From Agroathelia rolfsii (lineage: Eukaryota > Basidiomycota > Agaricomycetes > Amylocorticiales > Amylocorticiaceae), in assembly GCA_018343915.1 (NCBI GenBank), contig JABRWF010000006.1, forward strand, positions 3,348,001 to 3,412,000: 64,000 nucleotides of DNA, in the 5' to 3' direction. The position numbers and the translations under genes were made by a program. The notes under the pieces are model-generated. The model saw only the letters and a list, made by a program, of their open reading frames with translations, was not told the DNA's origin and ran no database searches. Shown piece after piece: positions 24,200 to 36,110 of the stretch (positions within the stretch are counted from its first letter, which is position 1; every line of letters begins with the position of its first letter).

Positions 24200-25639
24200 G
24201 CTGCACAAAAGTTACAAAAGACAGAGGTGGTTGATGCGCATATACACATCTACCTAGGCTCTTATATATGTAGGGATAACCTGACTTTAACTACATGATC
24301 TTTGAATGGAACCAGTCCGAACCACAGCAGATCTTAAAGTCCAATACTATAGAGCTTCTGGTTGAGGGCTTGTGATTAAATCAAAGTATATGCAGCGAGT
24401 AGCACAATATTTAAATACTTGAGATGCAAATTTCATGCGCGTATGACGTATTTCGCTCTATCTCAGCATCTTTTGGTCATTATGGAGATAGATTCGCCGA
24501 AATTGAATGTGCTAATACCACCCCGTGTTCGAGAAAAGTAATGTGGAAAATGTGAATGTGTCATAAATTCTATTGCAGGTGTGAGAGCTCCAAGAAATAT
24601 GATATTTCCCCTATTCACTTCATGTAGTGAGCAGATCATCCAGAGACAGGGATATGGATATGGATATGGATATGAATCATGATGATTGTGCTGGCAGTAT
24701 TATCAATGGTTTGCCCACATCGGCTCAAACTTGGTATATCACTTGATATATCGTCATCGATCGATATAGGCTGAATACTATCATGGAATCTCCGTTGCAT
24801 GTTGTAAGTAAGCTGCTGGAAGCTCCGAGGATGTGAGATTTTTTATTTTTATAGAGGGAACCTGCGGAAATGATGTAGTCATGTGTTTGGAATATCAGTG
24901 TCAGGGCAGTACTGTTGCATGGGCGTAGTACTAACTAAAGATACGCAACATGCGCAGTAGCCTCTCAAGTCATGAAATAGGATGTTTTGAATGATTCGAG
25001 AGTGCACGGATGGGAAATCAAATTTCCGGAGCCCAATCTAGGCGTAGATATGAAGCGGCGATGAAGAGCCGCTACTGAGTGCGTTATTTCATCAGTGTTC
25101 CATTAGTCTCGTTGCGTGCCGGGATCATACGCCCGATATTGTGAGATGGAATGCTGCTGTGACCTCATGATATGCAGTGTGATTCATTCAGCTAGAAGCG
25201 TTTCCTTTTTAGGTCACCAATTGCTCATAGATCGCCAAGCTGCATCAACTTTGAGTAAAGCAAGCGAAGAAGCGATAGTATGCAACGTCATGTGCGCCAA
25301 GACTACTGATTTTGAAGTTGAAGCATCATAGGTAGTATCAAAGGCATTATATGTAATGTACCAAAAGCCAGTAGACATCCGAATTCGGAAGGTTTATACA
25401 CATACAGTGTACTGGGTGACAATTGTTTCTTCGCTTTCCGTAAAAAGATAAAGGCATATATTAAGTTGCAAAATGAGTGAATGCCTACCGACGTACATGA
25501 AAGAGCAACTGGAAATATGGAATAAAGCAATCATGTCGGAAAATCAGAATGAGAAGATGAGGCCTGAATAACAGAGTGGCTCAACTGAGCCGTGCCAATG
25601 GAATCTACAGAGACGGAGGTCATAGTTATTCTTTGGCCC
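24200..25639. other. Intergenic region, upstream of the inhibitor gene
   Basis: Holds the promoter of the minus-strand inhibitor gene and a short (GGATAT)4 repeat at 24650-24673. The rest contains no recognisable coding sequence. Confidence 0.5.
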
Positions 25640-26100
25640 TAGCTTATGTGCTGGCTAGGCTAAGAGAGAGCGGCAGTGTGAGTGGGATTAAAGGATGTGG
25701 CGCTTTCCAAGCCCGGCTGGTAGCGCCTGTGGAGAGATCGAGACAAGCAGTGATGGACAGGTGGGACCGCCTCGCCACCTCATCTCCCGCAGTCTGCTAC
25801 CAGGCCGTGCTAGATGTACAAAGGTATATTACTACTGTACCAATGCGAGGCGCATGCTTGTCTTGGGCGCTGCATTTGACAGTGGAATTCTTTGAAAAGA
25901 CAAGCTTAAGCATGGAAAAGGGAGCGGTGGATGTGTGAAAATAAGAGAGCGAACGCGATCAGTGCTGGTACTAGTAGCCGTAGAGAGAGAAGCTGCAGCT
26001 GTCGGCACCGGCTGCACCAGCACGCGCGCAGGCCAAAGATACCGCTTTGCGCCGATATTGTGCCTCCTTGGCGCAAAGCATCCAATTGCCGTATGCAAAT
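25640..26100. repeat. Dispersed repeat, copy 2 (about 0.46 kb)
   Basis: Second copy of the repeat at 14925-15645, in the same orientation. It carries both shared blocks (pivot TACCAGGCCGTGCTA near 25800 and GCGCAGGCCAAAGA near 26025) but the part between them is shorter. The pair brackets the two P450 genes and the inhibitor gene. No terminal repeats or target duplication were identified, so its class is open. Confidence 0.65.
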
Positions 26101-28660
26101 AGGAGCGCTTTAGACAGTGAGCTCATCTAACTAACAGTGCTACTGAAAACGATACAATCCCCATTTGTTCCATCTCCTCAGAACATTAAAGCTTATCACA
26201 TGCATCACCCTGTAGCCCAGTTAACCCATATGTACAAAAGAGCAGCAGCAGCGGCGGTGTGCGAGAAAAGCTACAAGCAGCTCTCACTCGATTGGGCCGA
26301 GCCTAAGCCATGAATCCATGATTTTTAGGTACGTGAGCTATTGTGTCAAATAGGTTCAGAGAAGTATTCTGATGCATTCAGGCGAAAGAAAGCACTCCAG
26401 TCCTGTTGAATACGGAGAGTGTGACGAGTTCGAATATGTGTGAGGCAAATTAGTGGTCTAGGAGAGAGATTAGCCGGCAGTGCCCGGCGCCGAGCAGCCC
26501 GTCACGGATATTGGTTTAAGTAATGCTGGCGTGTCTTGAGCTACATTTGAAAGTTTTGCGAGACGTTCGAACACATTAGTATAAATTCTAACTAATAATG
26601 ATACTCTCGAACATCTGCATACATTAAATCCTAGATATTTTCAGCCATTGTACTCTCTAACATCGTAGCCCCCATAATATTACCTATACCAAACAGAGGG
26701 ATCCAATGCCATCCGCTTTGAATATGAGTAGCATGCGCACTAAACAACGCAAGGCATGTGTATTTATCGCCTGGGTCTTGCTCAAGCCTTTGCAAGGGGT
26801 CGGACTTGGGAAGAAGAGGGGACTGGATTACCGTTACACTAAAGATAATCAGTATGGAGGATATGGATCATGAGGGCACGCGGAAGTGTGTGCACTACTA
26901 AATGAAGGTCAACAGACTAGCTGAGTACTCCTACTCAAATATTTGCGTCTCTCGTCAGTCTATGTCTACCCCGGCGGTGCCAGATTATGTAGCTTAAATT
27001 TGGCAGGAGTGGAAGGTGATAGCTAGCTCTGGTTGCTCAAGACGTGCAACAACTGCGTATGCCAGTGGACGAGCACATTGCATGATTTGGTAACCGTAAC
27101 CTTCGCTAGAAGACTAGAGGCCAAAATTACCTGTCAGAGGATGATTTATGCATATATGTAACCACTAGAAACTTACGCGGGCTAATACCGATAATCTTCT
27201 CAGCGATCCTCCATTTTTTTGCGATCTGGTAGCCATGACTCATTGTTGCTCATGAGTTCATCTTCAAGGACTCATCCACCTGTGGAGATGAATATGGCTT
27301 CATTGATCTGCCAGCACCTGTGACTATCTAAACAATCCTTTGTAAGTAGCATATAAAATATAGGAAAGAGATACCACACCATACGACTACTAATTCAAGG
27401 CAGTCAAGTACGATCTGTCCCCCCAGAACTTTACTGAGTTGAGGTTGCTCGACGGGATGTGCATACCATGTGGACAATCACATCACATATTAGTGGTACC
27501 CTTCTCAGCCAGCCCCTTCTTGGCATCATGATCATCAGACATGATAATACCGCTGGCTCAGATATATTGACCAATAGGTGTTTTGGATCAAGAAGTCTTT
27601 CCAGAAGTTATCCTTTCTTTGGCTTCATATCACGAGTACAAACCATGTCTTCTGCTGCAAATGCTCTGCATGGTATCGACTATACACTACTGTCCAAGCA
27701 CACAAATATGAGCCAATCGCCGTCATTTATCAAATCAGCAGTGGCGATGCAGATGCTCCCAAGCAAAAATTAAGCCTAGAATTCATCCCAAGTCGCTCGA
27801 AGCCTTACAAGAGTAAGTATAAAAAGGTGAGAGCATTTGAACCAAGTTGAATAAAGCTTGGGCTGTCACAGTCCAGTCACTTGATATTAAGATGGATATC
27901 AAGTATTAGAACAGCAATTTACTAGTGGTCAGTGCATTGGTTAAATCGAGTAATCGTACACTGGCAAAGGCGAGGTACAGGAGATCACCCAGACCTCAGG
28001 CCCTGATGCAGCTGCTTATGAGGCCGTGTGGCTGTCGGAACAAAGCACGGCAGTCATGATCATGGCCATGCCAGCCGACTCTGCCGCGGCATAATTCAAT
28101 GCCGCGGCTACAAGATTTGCCGGATTTCAAACTCAGCATCATTCAACCTGACAAATCAGTGACGACGGCATTGTTCGATCTATGATCACTTCGACTTCCT
28201 CGACTCGGAGCAATTTCAACAGTGGTGAGAGACATCCCATCACCGAGGGCTCGTTCTCCACCAGAAGTCAAAATGGATTTGGGGTCCCCTATAAAAGCCG
28301 AATTTAACTCGTTACCAGTGAGTGACCCGAGGAACCCAGACGATGAGAGCTGCTAAACTACCCCTAATAAATCCTGTACTCACATAGTGCCATTACAGTC
28401 TGAATCATGACCGAAGCCTTGGTCTTGTTCTAAATCACCTGCTTATGCATTGATCTCTTCACCCAACCTATTACGGTCTTGAGACCACACAAAATGATCA
28501 TGCGTTCTCATCAACCGGCAAAACCTCGGTCTACAAACTTGCTCACCTGGTCTTTGTTTATCCACGGACGGTCCGAGCTCCGTTTTATAAGGCGAAGAGG
28601 ATAAGATACCGTATCACTCGACCTGCCTCACGCCTCTGGATTCCCCTTAGTTCTCATCAA
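26101..28660. other. Intergenic region, promoter of GH5 copy 2
   Basis: No gene is called in 2.5 kb. Two overlapping plus-strand frames at 27459-27850 give unremarkable peptides with no motif and no supporting splice pattern. Near the right end, TTTTATAAGG (about 80 bp before the ATG at 28661) is a likely TATA box, preceded by the palindromic CGGACGGTCCG, a form that could bind a zinc-cluster regulator, but this is inference only. Confidence 0.45.
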
Positions 28661-30615
28661 ATGTCTATTAGAGTGTCAGGAACAAAGCGTGCGCACTGCG
28701 ACATTTCATTCAAAACAAGATCAATGCTCATGCAAAGATTTAGTTGTTGATAAGGATGGTAACGAGATTATCTTGCGGGGTGCCGGGTTAGGAGGATGGA
28801 TGAAGTAAATTCTTGACTATCTACACAACGTGCGTCCGAAGCCTTACAGAAACATTCGCAGTATGGAGAATTTTATTAGCGGTGGGCTTATCAACATATC
28901 CATCTATATTGCCTATCTTTAATGGCCTGTATATATGCTAGGTTATCCCGGCTGCGAATTCCAAATCCGCGAGGAATTGGCGAACGTCATTGGCCCTGAA
29001 AAATCCAACTTCTTTTTCGATAAGGTTGGTAGCTGGTTTCAATGTCTAGTCTTTCAGTCTTTATGCAACAGTCCTAAAAATAATCTACTTACAGTTCCTT
29101 GAATATTTCTTCACGGAGCCCGACGCCAAGTTTTTTAAGAGTCTCGGCCTCAACTGCATTCGTCTTCCCTTCAATTATCATCATTTTGAAGGTACGGAGG
29201 CGACGTGTTAACAAGACTATCTACTGATGTTTTTGCTCTAAATAACCACATAGATGACATGAACCCCCGTGTTCTTAAGAAAGAAGGCTTCAAGCACCTT
29301 GATAGAGTTATCGATCTTTGTGCAAAACATGGGATATGTGAATATTTGTTGAGCGATCAGCATCCGAATCATCATTGATTTTTTTAGATACCATTCTTGA
29401 CCTTCATACCGCCCCAGGAGGCCAAAATACCGACTGGCACAGGTAGACAAACCCTTTCTTGGCCTTCATAAAACGCCGCTCTTACGACTACTTATAGCGA
29501 CCACGGAACACACATAGCAGGCTTCTGGACGCACAAAGACCATCAGGACCGCGTCATCTGGCTCTGGGAGCAATTAGCCGCTCACTACAAAGGTAACGCC
29601 TGGATCGCCGGTTATAACCCCCTCAATGAACCTACGGATGCACAACATACACGCCTTATCACATTCTACGATCGCGTATACGATGCGATTCGCGCTATCG
29701 ATCCCGACCATGCTCTTTTCTTCGATGGAAACACCTTTGCGAGTGACTTTTCGCATTTTGGGGATGCGCATAAGCGATGGGAAAATACGGCATACTCGAT
29801 ACATGATTACTCGGTTAGTTGTCGTAACTTGGTTTTTCATCACATTTTTTTTCTAACATGGATCCTCGATTGTGAAATAATGATAGGTCTTTGGTTTCCC
29901 TGCTGCGCCCGAGCCATACGAGGGTACGGAGCAGCAGCACTACCGTATGCGCCGCAGTTACGAAAAGAAACGACAATGGATGGACGAACGCGGGCTGTGT
30001 GTTTGGAACGGCGAATGGGGTCCCGTTTATGCGCGCAAACAGTACGATGGTGAAGCGACGGACGCGATCAACGAGACACGGTACAAAGTTCTCAAGGATC
30101 AGCTTGATATTTATAACAAGGTACGTCCTGATCCTTTGCTGCTGTGTACAAACACATTCCTAATTTATCCTTTGCAGGACCGTCTAAGCTGGTCAATCTG
30201 GCTCTACAAAGACATCGGCTTCCAGGGCATGGTTTACGTCTCCACTGAAACGCCATACATGACTCTCCTGAAGGATTTCCTCGCGCAGAAACACCGCCTC
30301 GCCATCGACGCCTGGGGCACGGACGATTCGCACGTGAAGCGGTTCTACCAGCCACTCATTGACCACATCGCGCAGGAGATCCCGGAAGAGCATCGGCGGC
30401 TGTATCCTTACCCCCTCTGGAAGTTCGAGAGCCGTGTCACACGTCTAGCGAGGAGCATCCTCGTAGCGGAGTTTTTGGTTAAGATGTGGGCGGAGCATTT
30501 CCGGGGAAAGAGCGAGCAGGAGCTGGATGAGATTGCGCAGAGCTTCAAATTTGAGAATTGCCTCCATCGCGATGGGTTGAATAAGGTATTGACGGATAAC
30601 GCCAAGCTGTACTGA
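28661..30615 (+). CDS. Glycoside hydrolase family 5 (GH5) glycosidase, copy 2, 10 exons
   Basis: Paralogue of the GH5 gene at 7007-9238. Exons: 28661-28688, 28738-28804, 28862-28881, 28942-29024, 29095-29191, 29254-29337, 29388-29442, 29498-29813, 29887-30120, 30178-30615; 473 residues, all introns GT-AG. Exons 3-10 have exactly the same lengths as in copy 1, and only exons 1 and 2 differ. Catalytic residues are Glu189 (NPLNEP) and Glu293 (WNGEWGP). There is no signal peptide. Coding sequence appears intact and the protein is highly similar to copy 1, especially after residue 140. The two copies lie about 20 kb apart with the P450 pair and the inhibitor gene between them, so duplication was followed by insertion or rearrangement, or a larger block was duplicated. 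Confidence 0.93.
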
Positions 30616-31079
30616 AATAGCAAGATAGAGAAGCGTTTTTGAAATTTGGATGAGCAATAAATTTTGTGTATTATTGTACAATAACATTGTCATTCATGTC
30701 CCATTTCGTGGACGGTACTTTGAAGAATAACTTGGAGATTGGATTGAACTCATAAGAAAATGTTTTCATAGTATTATCTTACGTGTCAGCGTGTATGGTG
30801 GCATAAGATCACAATAACGTACTTGATCATCTTGATAAATCCTAACATGAGCAAAAAATCATAGAATAAAAGCTAATATTGAAAAGAATGATAGTACAAC
30901 AAGCATAAGTACACGTATATTACAACCTTTGTGTTGATGAAGGATGAAAAAGACGGCGAAGGGGTTGAGATGAAATGAAAATAGACACAATTTATTTGCA
31001 GTGTCGTTGACAGCGAAGGAAATGAAAAAAAAGTAGATTGGAGAGAATGTGATAGTTGCAACTGTACTATACTTTGGAT
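30616..31079. other. Convergent 3' flanks of GH5 copy 2 and the FHA gene
   Basis: About 460 bp between two convergent genes. AT-rich, with no gene seen. It must contain both polyadenylation regions; AATAAA occurs at 30656 just after the GH5 stop. Confidence 0.5.
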
Positions 31080-33279
31080 CTAAGAGAAGGCAAGGGCGGC
31101 CCAGGTTGCCGCCGCGCCCAGCGACGCAACCGTGAGGGTGCGCACCATCGTAGACGCGAGCGAGCGGGCTCGCTTTCGTGCGGGAGCATTGCCGTCTGCA
31201 ACTGTAGGAGATAAGATCGATGAGATCTCGACAAGAGAATCCTCATCATCTGTAATGTCCCGCTTGCGTTTCAGAGATCTCAGGGTAGACATCTACATGG
31301 CACTCGTCAATGAGTGGCTTTGAATAGTGAAAGAATTTAATCCTCATACCTCTTCAGCAATGATATTCATGCTAGCATCGCGAATGCCCTCAAATTTACG
31401 GATTTCTTGTGCCACTTGTTCTGTCGTTAAAGAACCTAAAGCCTCGAGGTCTGTCACTTCTGTAAGTAAACACAAGTCTTCTAAACATGACGATCAAAAC
31501 ATACCAGCGGCAAGCTCTTTCAGTATCCTAACATTATCCTTGAGTTCCTCATTGGATGCGACGAGGGGATTGTTCGTTGTCGTATCGTTGAGCCTCTGCT
31601 CCAACGCATTCACACGATCCACGAGTTCGGCAATCTTGCCTGCTTTCCCTCCTTCTGCCGCCTGATAGGTAGCAATTGTGTGCTCGAGGACTTGGAGACG
31701 TGCTTCCAGCTTTTGCTTATCCCACTCTGTATTGGCAGCGTGAACTTGTAGTTCGCGCTTGGATTCCTCTTGGCTGAGGCTAAGTTTATCAATGTTTCTC
31801 TGAAGAAAAATCCGAGCATATCAGCGACGAATGAAGTGATGCAGCCATGGGCTACATCTCCTCACCTTGGCATTATCTACATCTGCCTTCAGACCATCGA
31901 TGTCTTCAATGCATCTGTCGAAGATCGACTCGGAGTCACTAATAGAGGAGTGATCTTGTTCCTGATCATCAAGTTTCTGGTTGTCCAGTTTAATCGACGA
32001 CGCCGAGCCTTGCTGCCCTTGCCCGGCACTATTGGAGGCCCGCAATGACATGCTGTATATCGGCGGGAGGGTGCATGAAACAGATGTCCAATCCGGGAGC
32101 CTTGAAGGGAATGGTGGACGGCCTTGAATCTCAACGTCAATCTTGACGTCGTCATGATCCTCCTCCTCATCGGACCAGGCCTCGGGAGAAGGGCTGCGAG
32201 ATTCGACCTGTCCCTGACCCTCGGCCATGGGCCACAGGGGTACAGACGACACAGGGGTGTAGATAATTTCTGGCATAGGCTGAATGGTGTTGCGTGGGGG
32301 CCATGAGCTCTCAGGCATCGTTGGGATGGAGTTTCGTGAGTTCACCAAAGGCTCTTGAGCGATTGGAGCGTCCATAGGCGGTGACGGAATGGATGGTGGC
32401 GGTATGGAGGGCATGCATTCGTTCATGTAGCGAGGGAATGATTCGGGCCCACAATTCACAAGCATCTCAGCGTCCTGTGGATCTTCCCAGGCATTCATAT
32501 AAAGCGAGGCGGGACGAACAGGAAGCTCTTCGATATCAGAATCATCTGAGGATGTCGAAGCCACATCATCGTCATGAGGCAACGGGATAGGTATACCGTA
32601 GCGCCCGGATGTATTCTTGGCGCGGGGAGATGCTGAGTTGCGGGAAGGGCTGCCTACGGGCGCTTTCTCCGCCAGAACGAGCTCAACTCGAGCAGTGACT
32701 GGCCTGACTACTTTACCATTGGCGTCGACGGATTTACCAAAAGTGATAAGGTCACCATTCGATAGTTGGGTTGATTTCTCTGGTTGGATAGGAGTGGAGA
32801 CCAGCTCCCCTGATCTCAAGACATGCGTCCCATGGTGGGAATAGAGATCATATAAGAAAACCTGGCGATGATTTCATCTTCAGAGAAGCAGATGATGTTA
32901 TAGAAAGAGATAGCACACATTTCCAGAGTCTGAAAAGACAATCCTAGCATGAGATCTGCTGATCACAGGGCACTTGAACCGAGCAGTATGAAGCTCTTGC
33001 TTGGGATCCTCCTCGCTCGCTGAACTCGGACGGCGGCCAATATTGATCACACTGGTACTCTCTCTATTGTAAGTCAGTGTCAGTGCGGGTTGGCCTTGAT
33101 CAAGGTCTTCAAGGATATGCAACACGACTCCTAACACACAAAGCCGATGCAGTATGTTAGCCCAAGACTCAAGTGCAACATACAAGAGTGTGTTCACTTG
33201 CAACGCAATCCTTCTCATTGGACCTCGATCCATTCGGCTGGGCTTGCTTACGGATAGGGGATCGAGGGCTACTATCCAT
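31080..33279 (-). CDS. FHA-domain, coiled-coil, tail-anchored protein (SLMAP/PRO45-like)
   Basis: Predicted 617-residue adaptor that binds phosphothreonine through an FHA domain. Exons: 33279-33252, 33130-32919, 32861-31866, 31799-31505, 31459-31350, 31292-31080, all GT-AG. FHA hallmarks are visible: GRR (41-43), SRSHARI (67-73) and DLYSHHGTH (85-93). A long Ser/Pro/acidic linker follows (about 150-390), then a Leu/Glu/Gln heptad-like coiled coil (about 395-545) and a last 18-20 residue hydrophobic segment next to a basic patch (KRARS) and only one residue from the C terminus, the layout of a tail anchor. FHA + coiled coil + C-terminal anchor is the architecture of SLMAP, Sordaria PRO45 and yeast Far9/Far10, subunits of the STRIPAK phosphatase complex at nuclear and ER membranes. 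The family match rests on architecture; other fungal FHA proteins are possible. Confidence 0.82.
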
Positions 33280-33901
33280 GATGGTGGTACAGTGTTCTGC
33301 CAGCGGGGGGGGGGGGCTGCGGGGGCAGGCGGCTGTTGCACTGCAAGCTAGAGGGGCGTGCCAGCCCTAGTGGCTTATCTCGGTCAATGACTAGATATTA
33401 TGTAAGCGGCTCTTCATTTCAATCAACGTGATTTGTTCGAGTCACTCGTCTCACTCCTACGTCGACCGACATCATGATGTACGGCCTAAATTGGCATGAT
33501 ATGAGTTTGGTGGTTACTAGTAAGAGAACATGGCATAAGATAGATAGTGCACACAAAGCATTAGCCGCATATATGCATGCCATGATACTATGCTACTGGT
33601 GTACAGATCCTGGCAGCCTAGGGATCGCACATCCAAAAATGCAACTTCATAGTCAATGTAGTCAAATATACGCTAAACTTTGTCCTTGATTCACTCGATT
33701 ATTTCGATATGGAAGAGGATTCCCAGGCTGGATTGAATTCGTGCATATAATAAAGGCTGTAGTAGCCGTATATATGGATTGGTGGTATAACAGATCGAGT
33801 ACGAGGAAACAGTTCGATACGAAGCATTTAGCTACCTAGATTGGGGAGGATGGAAGAGATGTGATTGAATGGTATGCTTCGCACGAAATAGAACCATGTT
33901 C
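33280..33901. other. Intergenic region, promoter of the FHA gene
   Basis: It holds the upstream region of the minus-strand FHA gene, with a run of 10 G near 33306, and the 3' flank of MDR copy 1. No other gene is seen. Confidence 0.5.
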
Positions 33902-35359
33902 TTAGGAGGTGATCATTGATATGATGACCTTTCCGTTGGCCTAGGAGATACTTCAGAAAGGTTTCCTTATCATGACAGCAAAACTCACCCTCATTGAAGA
34001 GACGCAATCATATGCTTTCATGACTCCAGTTTTGTCGGACGAGTGAATCGAATCCACTAATACCCGGACATGTCCTAAAATATATTCAATCAGTCGTTTC
34101 TCACCGAGAGATCCAAAATCATATCATACCACTTTCGTAAAGCTGAACAACCTTCTCTATTTCAGCTCTCTTGATGTTTGTGCTGTGGAATTGATAATGC
34201 CGTGGCACCCCACCGGCCCATACTGGCAACCAGAAGTTTGCTGCAAGCGACGCAGACTTTCGCAGGAATGATGAGAAACTCGAGAAGTCCCCAACATCAG
34301 GGGTAAGGGACCAGAACTGGCCAGAAGGAACGAGAAAGCTTGGACAAGCTTGGTATAGCGGTTGATCACCAAGGCAATCGAAAATCACATCGAATTGTGT
34401 CCCGGAATCGATTAGTTGCTTCACAATTGGAGAAGATTTATAGTCCAAGTGCTATTTAAAAAGACTTTGAGAGGCAGAGGGCAAACAAAAAGTTGGAAAG
34501 ACGCACCACATCAGCGCCGAAGCCCTTCAGTTGTTCGAATTTCGCAGCCGAGCAACTGGCCGTAACATGAGCGCCTACGGCTTTGGCCATTTGAATCAAC
34601 ATCCAACCGCATCCAGTGCTACCACCACTAATGAAGATTTTCTGCCCGGACTGTACGTGCGCTAAAATGTGGATATAAGTGTAGGCTGTGACGCCAATAC
34701 CACTGAGTCCAGCGGCCTCTTCGAACGGCATTGACTTGGGCTTCTTAACAACCATGTCGGCCTAATACAGGTAAAATATTTAGTTTCATGTATAGATTGG
34801 AGCAAAGATAAAACACACGGGCATGAGGATATATTCTGCTAATGTACCTCGGCCACCCGAAACGTGAGAACCTTTCCCCCACATAGGTAGGACGCCAATG
34901 ACTTCTGCAAATCGATTTGAATAAGAATACAGTTAGATGATCTCCTCGATAATAGGCGTTACCATCTCCCTCTTGGAACTCCGAGTGTCCATTTGGGTCT
35001 GCGATCCACCCACTACACTCTAACTCGGGGATGACTGGAAAGCTTCTGATAGGCCATGGGAAAACAGGCATGATCTTCCATTCATGATTGAGGCCCACAG
35101 AATGGACTATAAATGATATCGTTTGCCTCAGAAACTGGTTCAATATAACTAGACTCAATAGCATGCCCACCTTTGACTAGTATTTCGCCAGCGGAGGGCT
35201 TTGGAACTGGGGTATATTGAAGTTCGAGTGCCTTGGTATATTTGGCTCGTTTTGTCTGGAACCACGCTGAAGTCGACAGGATACATAAGAAGGAGAACCA
35301 GCATGGGTCACCAGGATCACTTTACTTCTCTGCACCTGAGGGATGGATTGTGTAGCCAT
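33902..35359 (-). CDS. Medium-chain dehydrogenase/reductase (quinone-oxidoreductase-like), copy 1
   Basis: NAD(P)H-dependent oxidoreductase of the zinc-independent MDR group (RTN4IP1/quinone reductase/ToxD-like). Exons: 35359-35326, 35266-35171, 35106-34963, 34904-34819, 34761-34507, 34451-34130, 34074-33989, 33940-33902; 353 residues, all introns GT-AG. Seen: a GroES-like N-terminal half with NHEWK and GSHVSGGRGTLAEY, then the Rossmann dinucleotide-binding segment (FISGGSTGCGWMLIQ, around residues 163-177), GADV and FDVIFDCLGD. No catalytic zinc ligands are seen. The short hydrophobic start has no signal peptide. Exon lengths equal those of copy 2 exon by exon. Copies 1 and 2 are head-to-tail and intact; two further copies to the right are broken. 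Confidence 0.92.
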
Positions 35360-36110
35360 CGTTGTTTGCGTTGTGTGCAGAGGCTCAGCTTGAAACTTAT
35401 TTATTCCTCGTCGTGTTCGACAGGTGCCTGTGGGGCCTCGGGTAGGGTATGAATGAGATGCCAGTGATGTGGCATCCGTGCCCTTAAATGTGTCTCATTA
35501 TGAGATATAGAGCCGTAAAGACGCGTAGGCCATCGATACTGGCAGTCGGTTCCTGCGGTATGCAATTGCCATTACATGCCAAGGCACGGCCGGCGCTTTG
35601 TTGACAAAGACGGAAGCAAAACGTGGGGCTTGGATTCTCCGACACGGGCGGAGGATGCTGTTAACTACATGTTATGATTTTCACGGTCTCGATTCGTCAC
35701 AGTAGAGGATATAAAAAAAAAATTCATGGGCTGCTTTTTGGATCAGCGCGTTTAGAAAGTTAAACTCCGTTGCACATATATCCAGATTCCATTCATTATA
35801 TTCATTGTTATTCACATACTACACATATATGTCCACAAACTTCTACTACATATACTACTATTGCGGTTGATCGTTAGTGCGGGCAAATATCCATCAGATC
35901 ATGTCCTTGGCTAGATCAATTGCTCGGATATACAAGAGGATTTATAGACTTTGATAAGTATAAATCGTGAATGCGGTAGCTACGTATAATAAAATACGAG
36001 AAAGCATGCCAACACGAAGCATGTTTGAAATGGGTACCTAGATTAGACTATGAAGGGTACATTATTAGCCATAGATGTTATACTGTGCACGAAATACGAT
36101 AACATCTCCC
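35360..36110. other. Spacer between MDR copies 1 and 2
   Basis: It contains the promoter of copy 1 (to about 35700) and the 3' flank of copy 2. Parts of the promoter resemble the region upstream of copy 2 (37640-37990), so the duplication unit included promoter DNA. Confidence 0.55.
35512..35528 (-). promoter_or_regulatory. Conserved 17-base promoter block of MDR copy 1
   Basis: GCCGTAAAGACGCGTAG (plus-strand reading) occurs identically here, 153 bp upstream of the ATG of copy 1, and at 37774-37790, 142 bp upstream of copy 2, in a surrounding that has diverged more. That suggests a retained regulatory site, with ACGCGT (an MCB-like core) inside it. Binding factor unknown. Confidence 0.5.
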
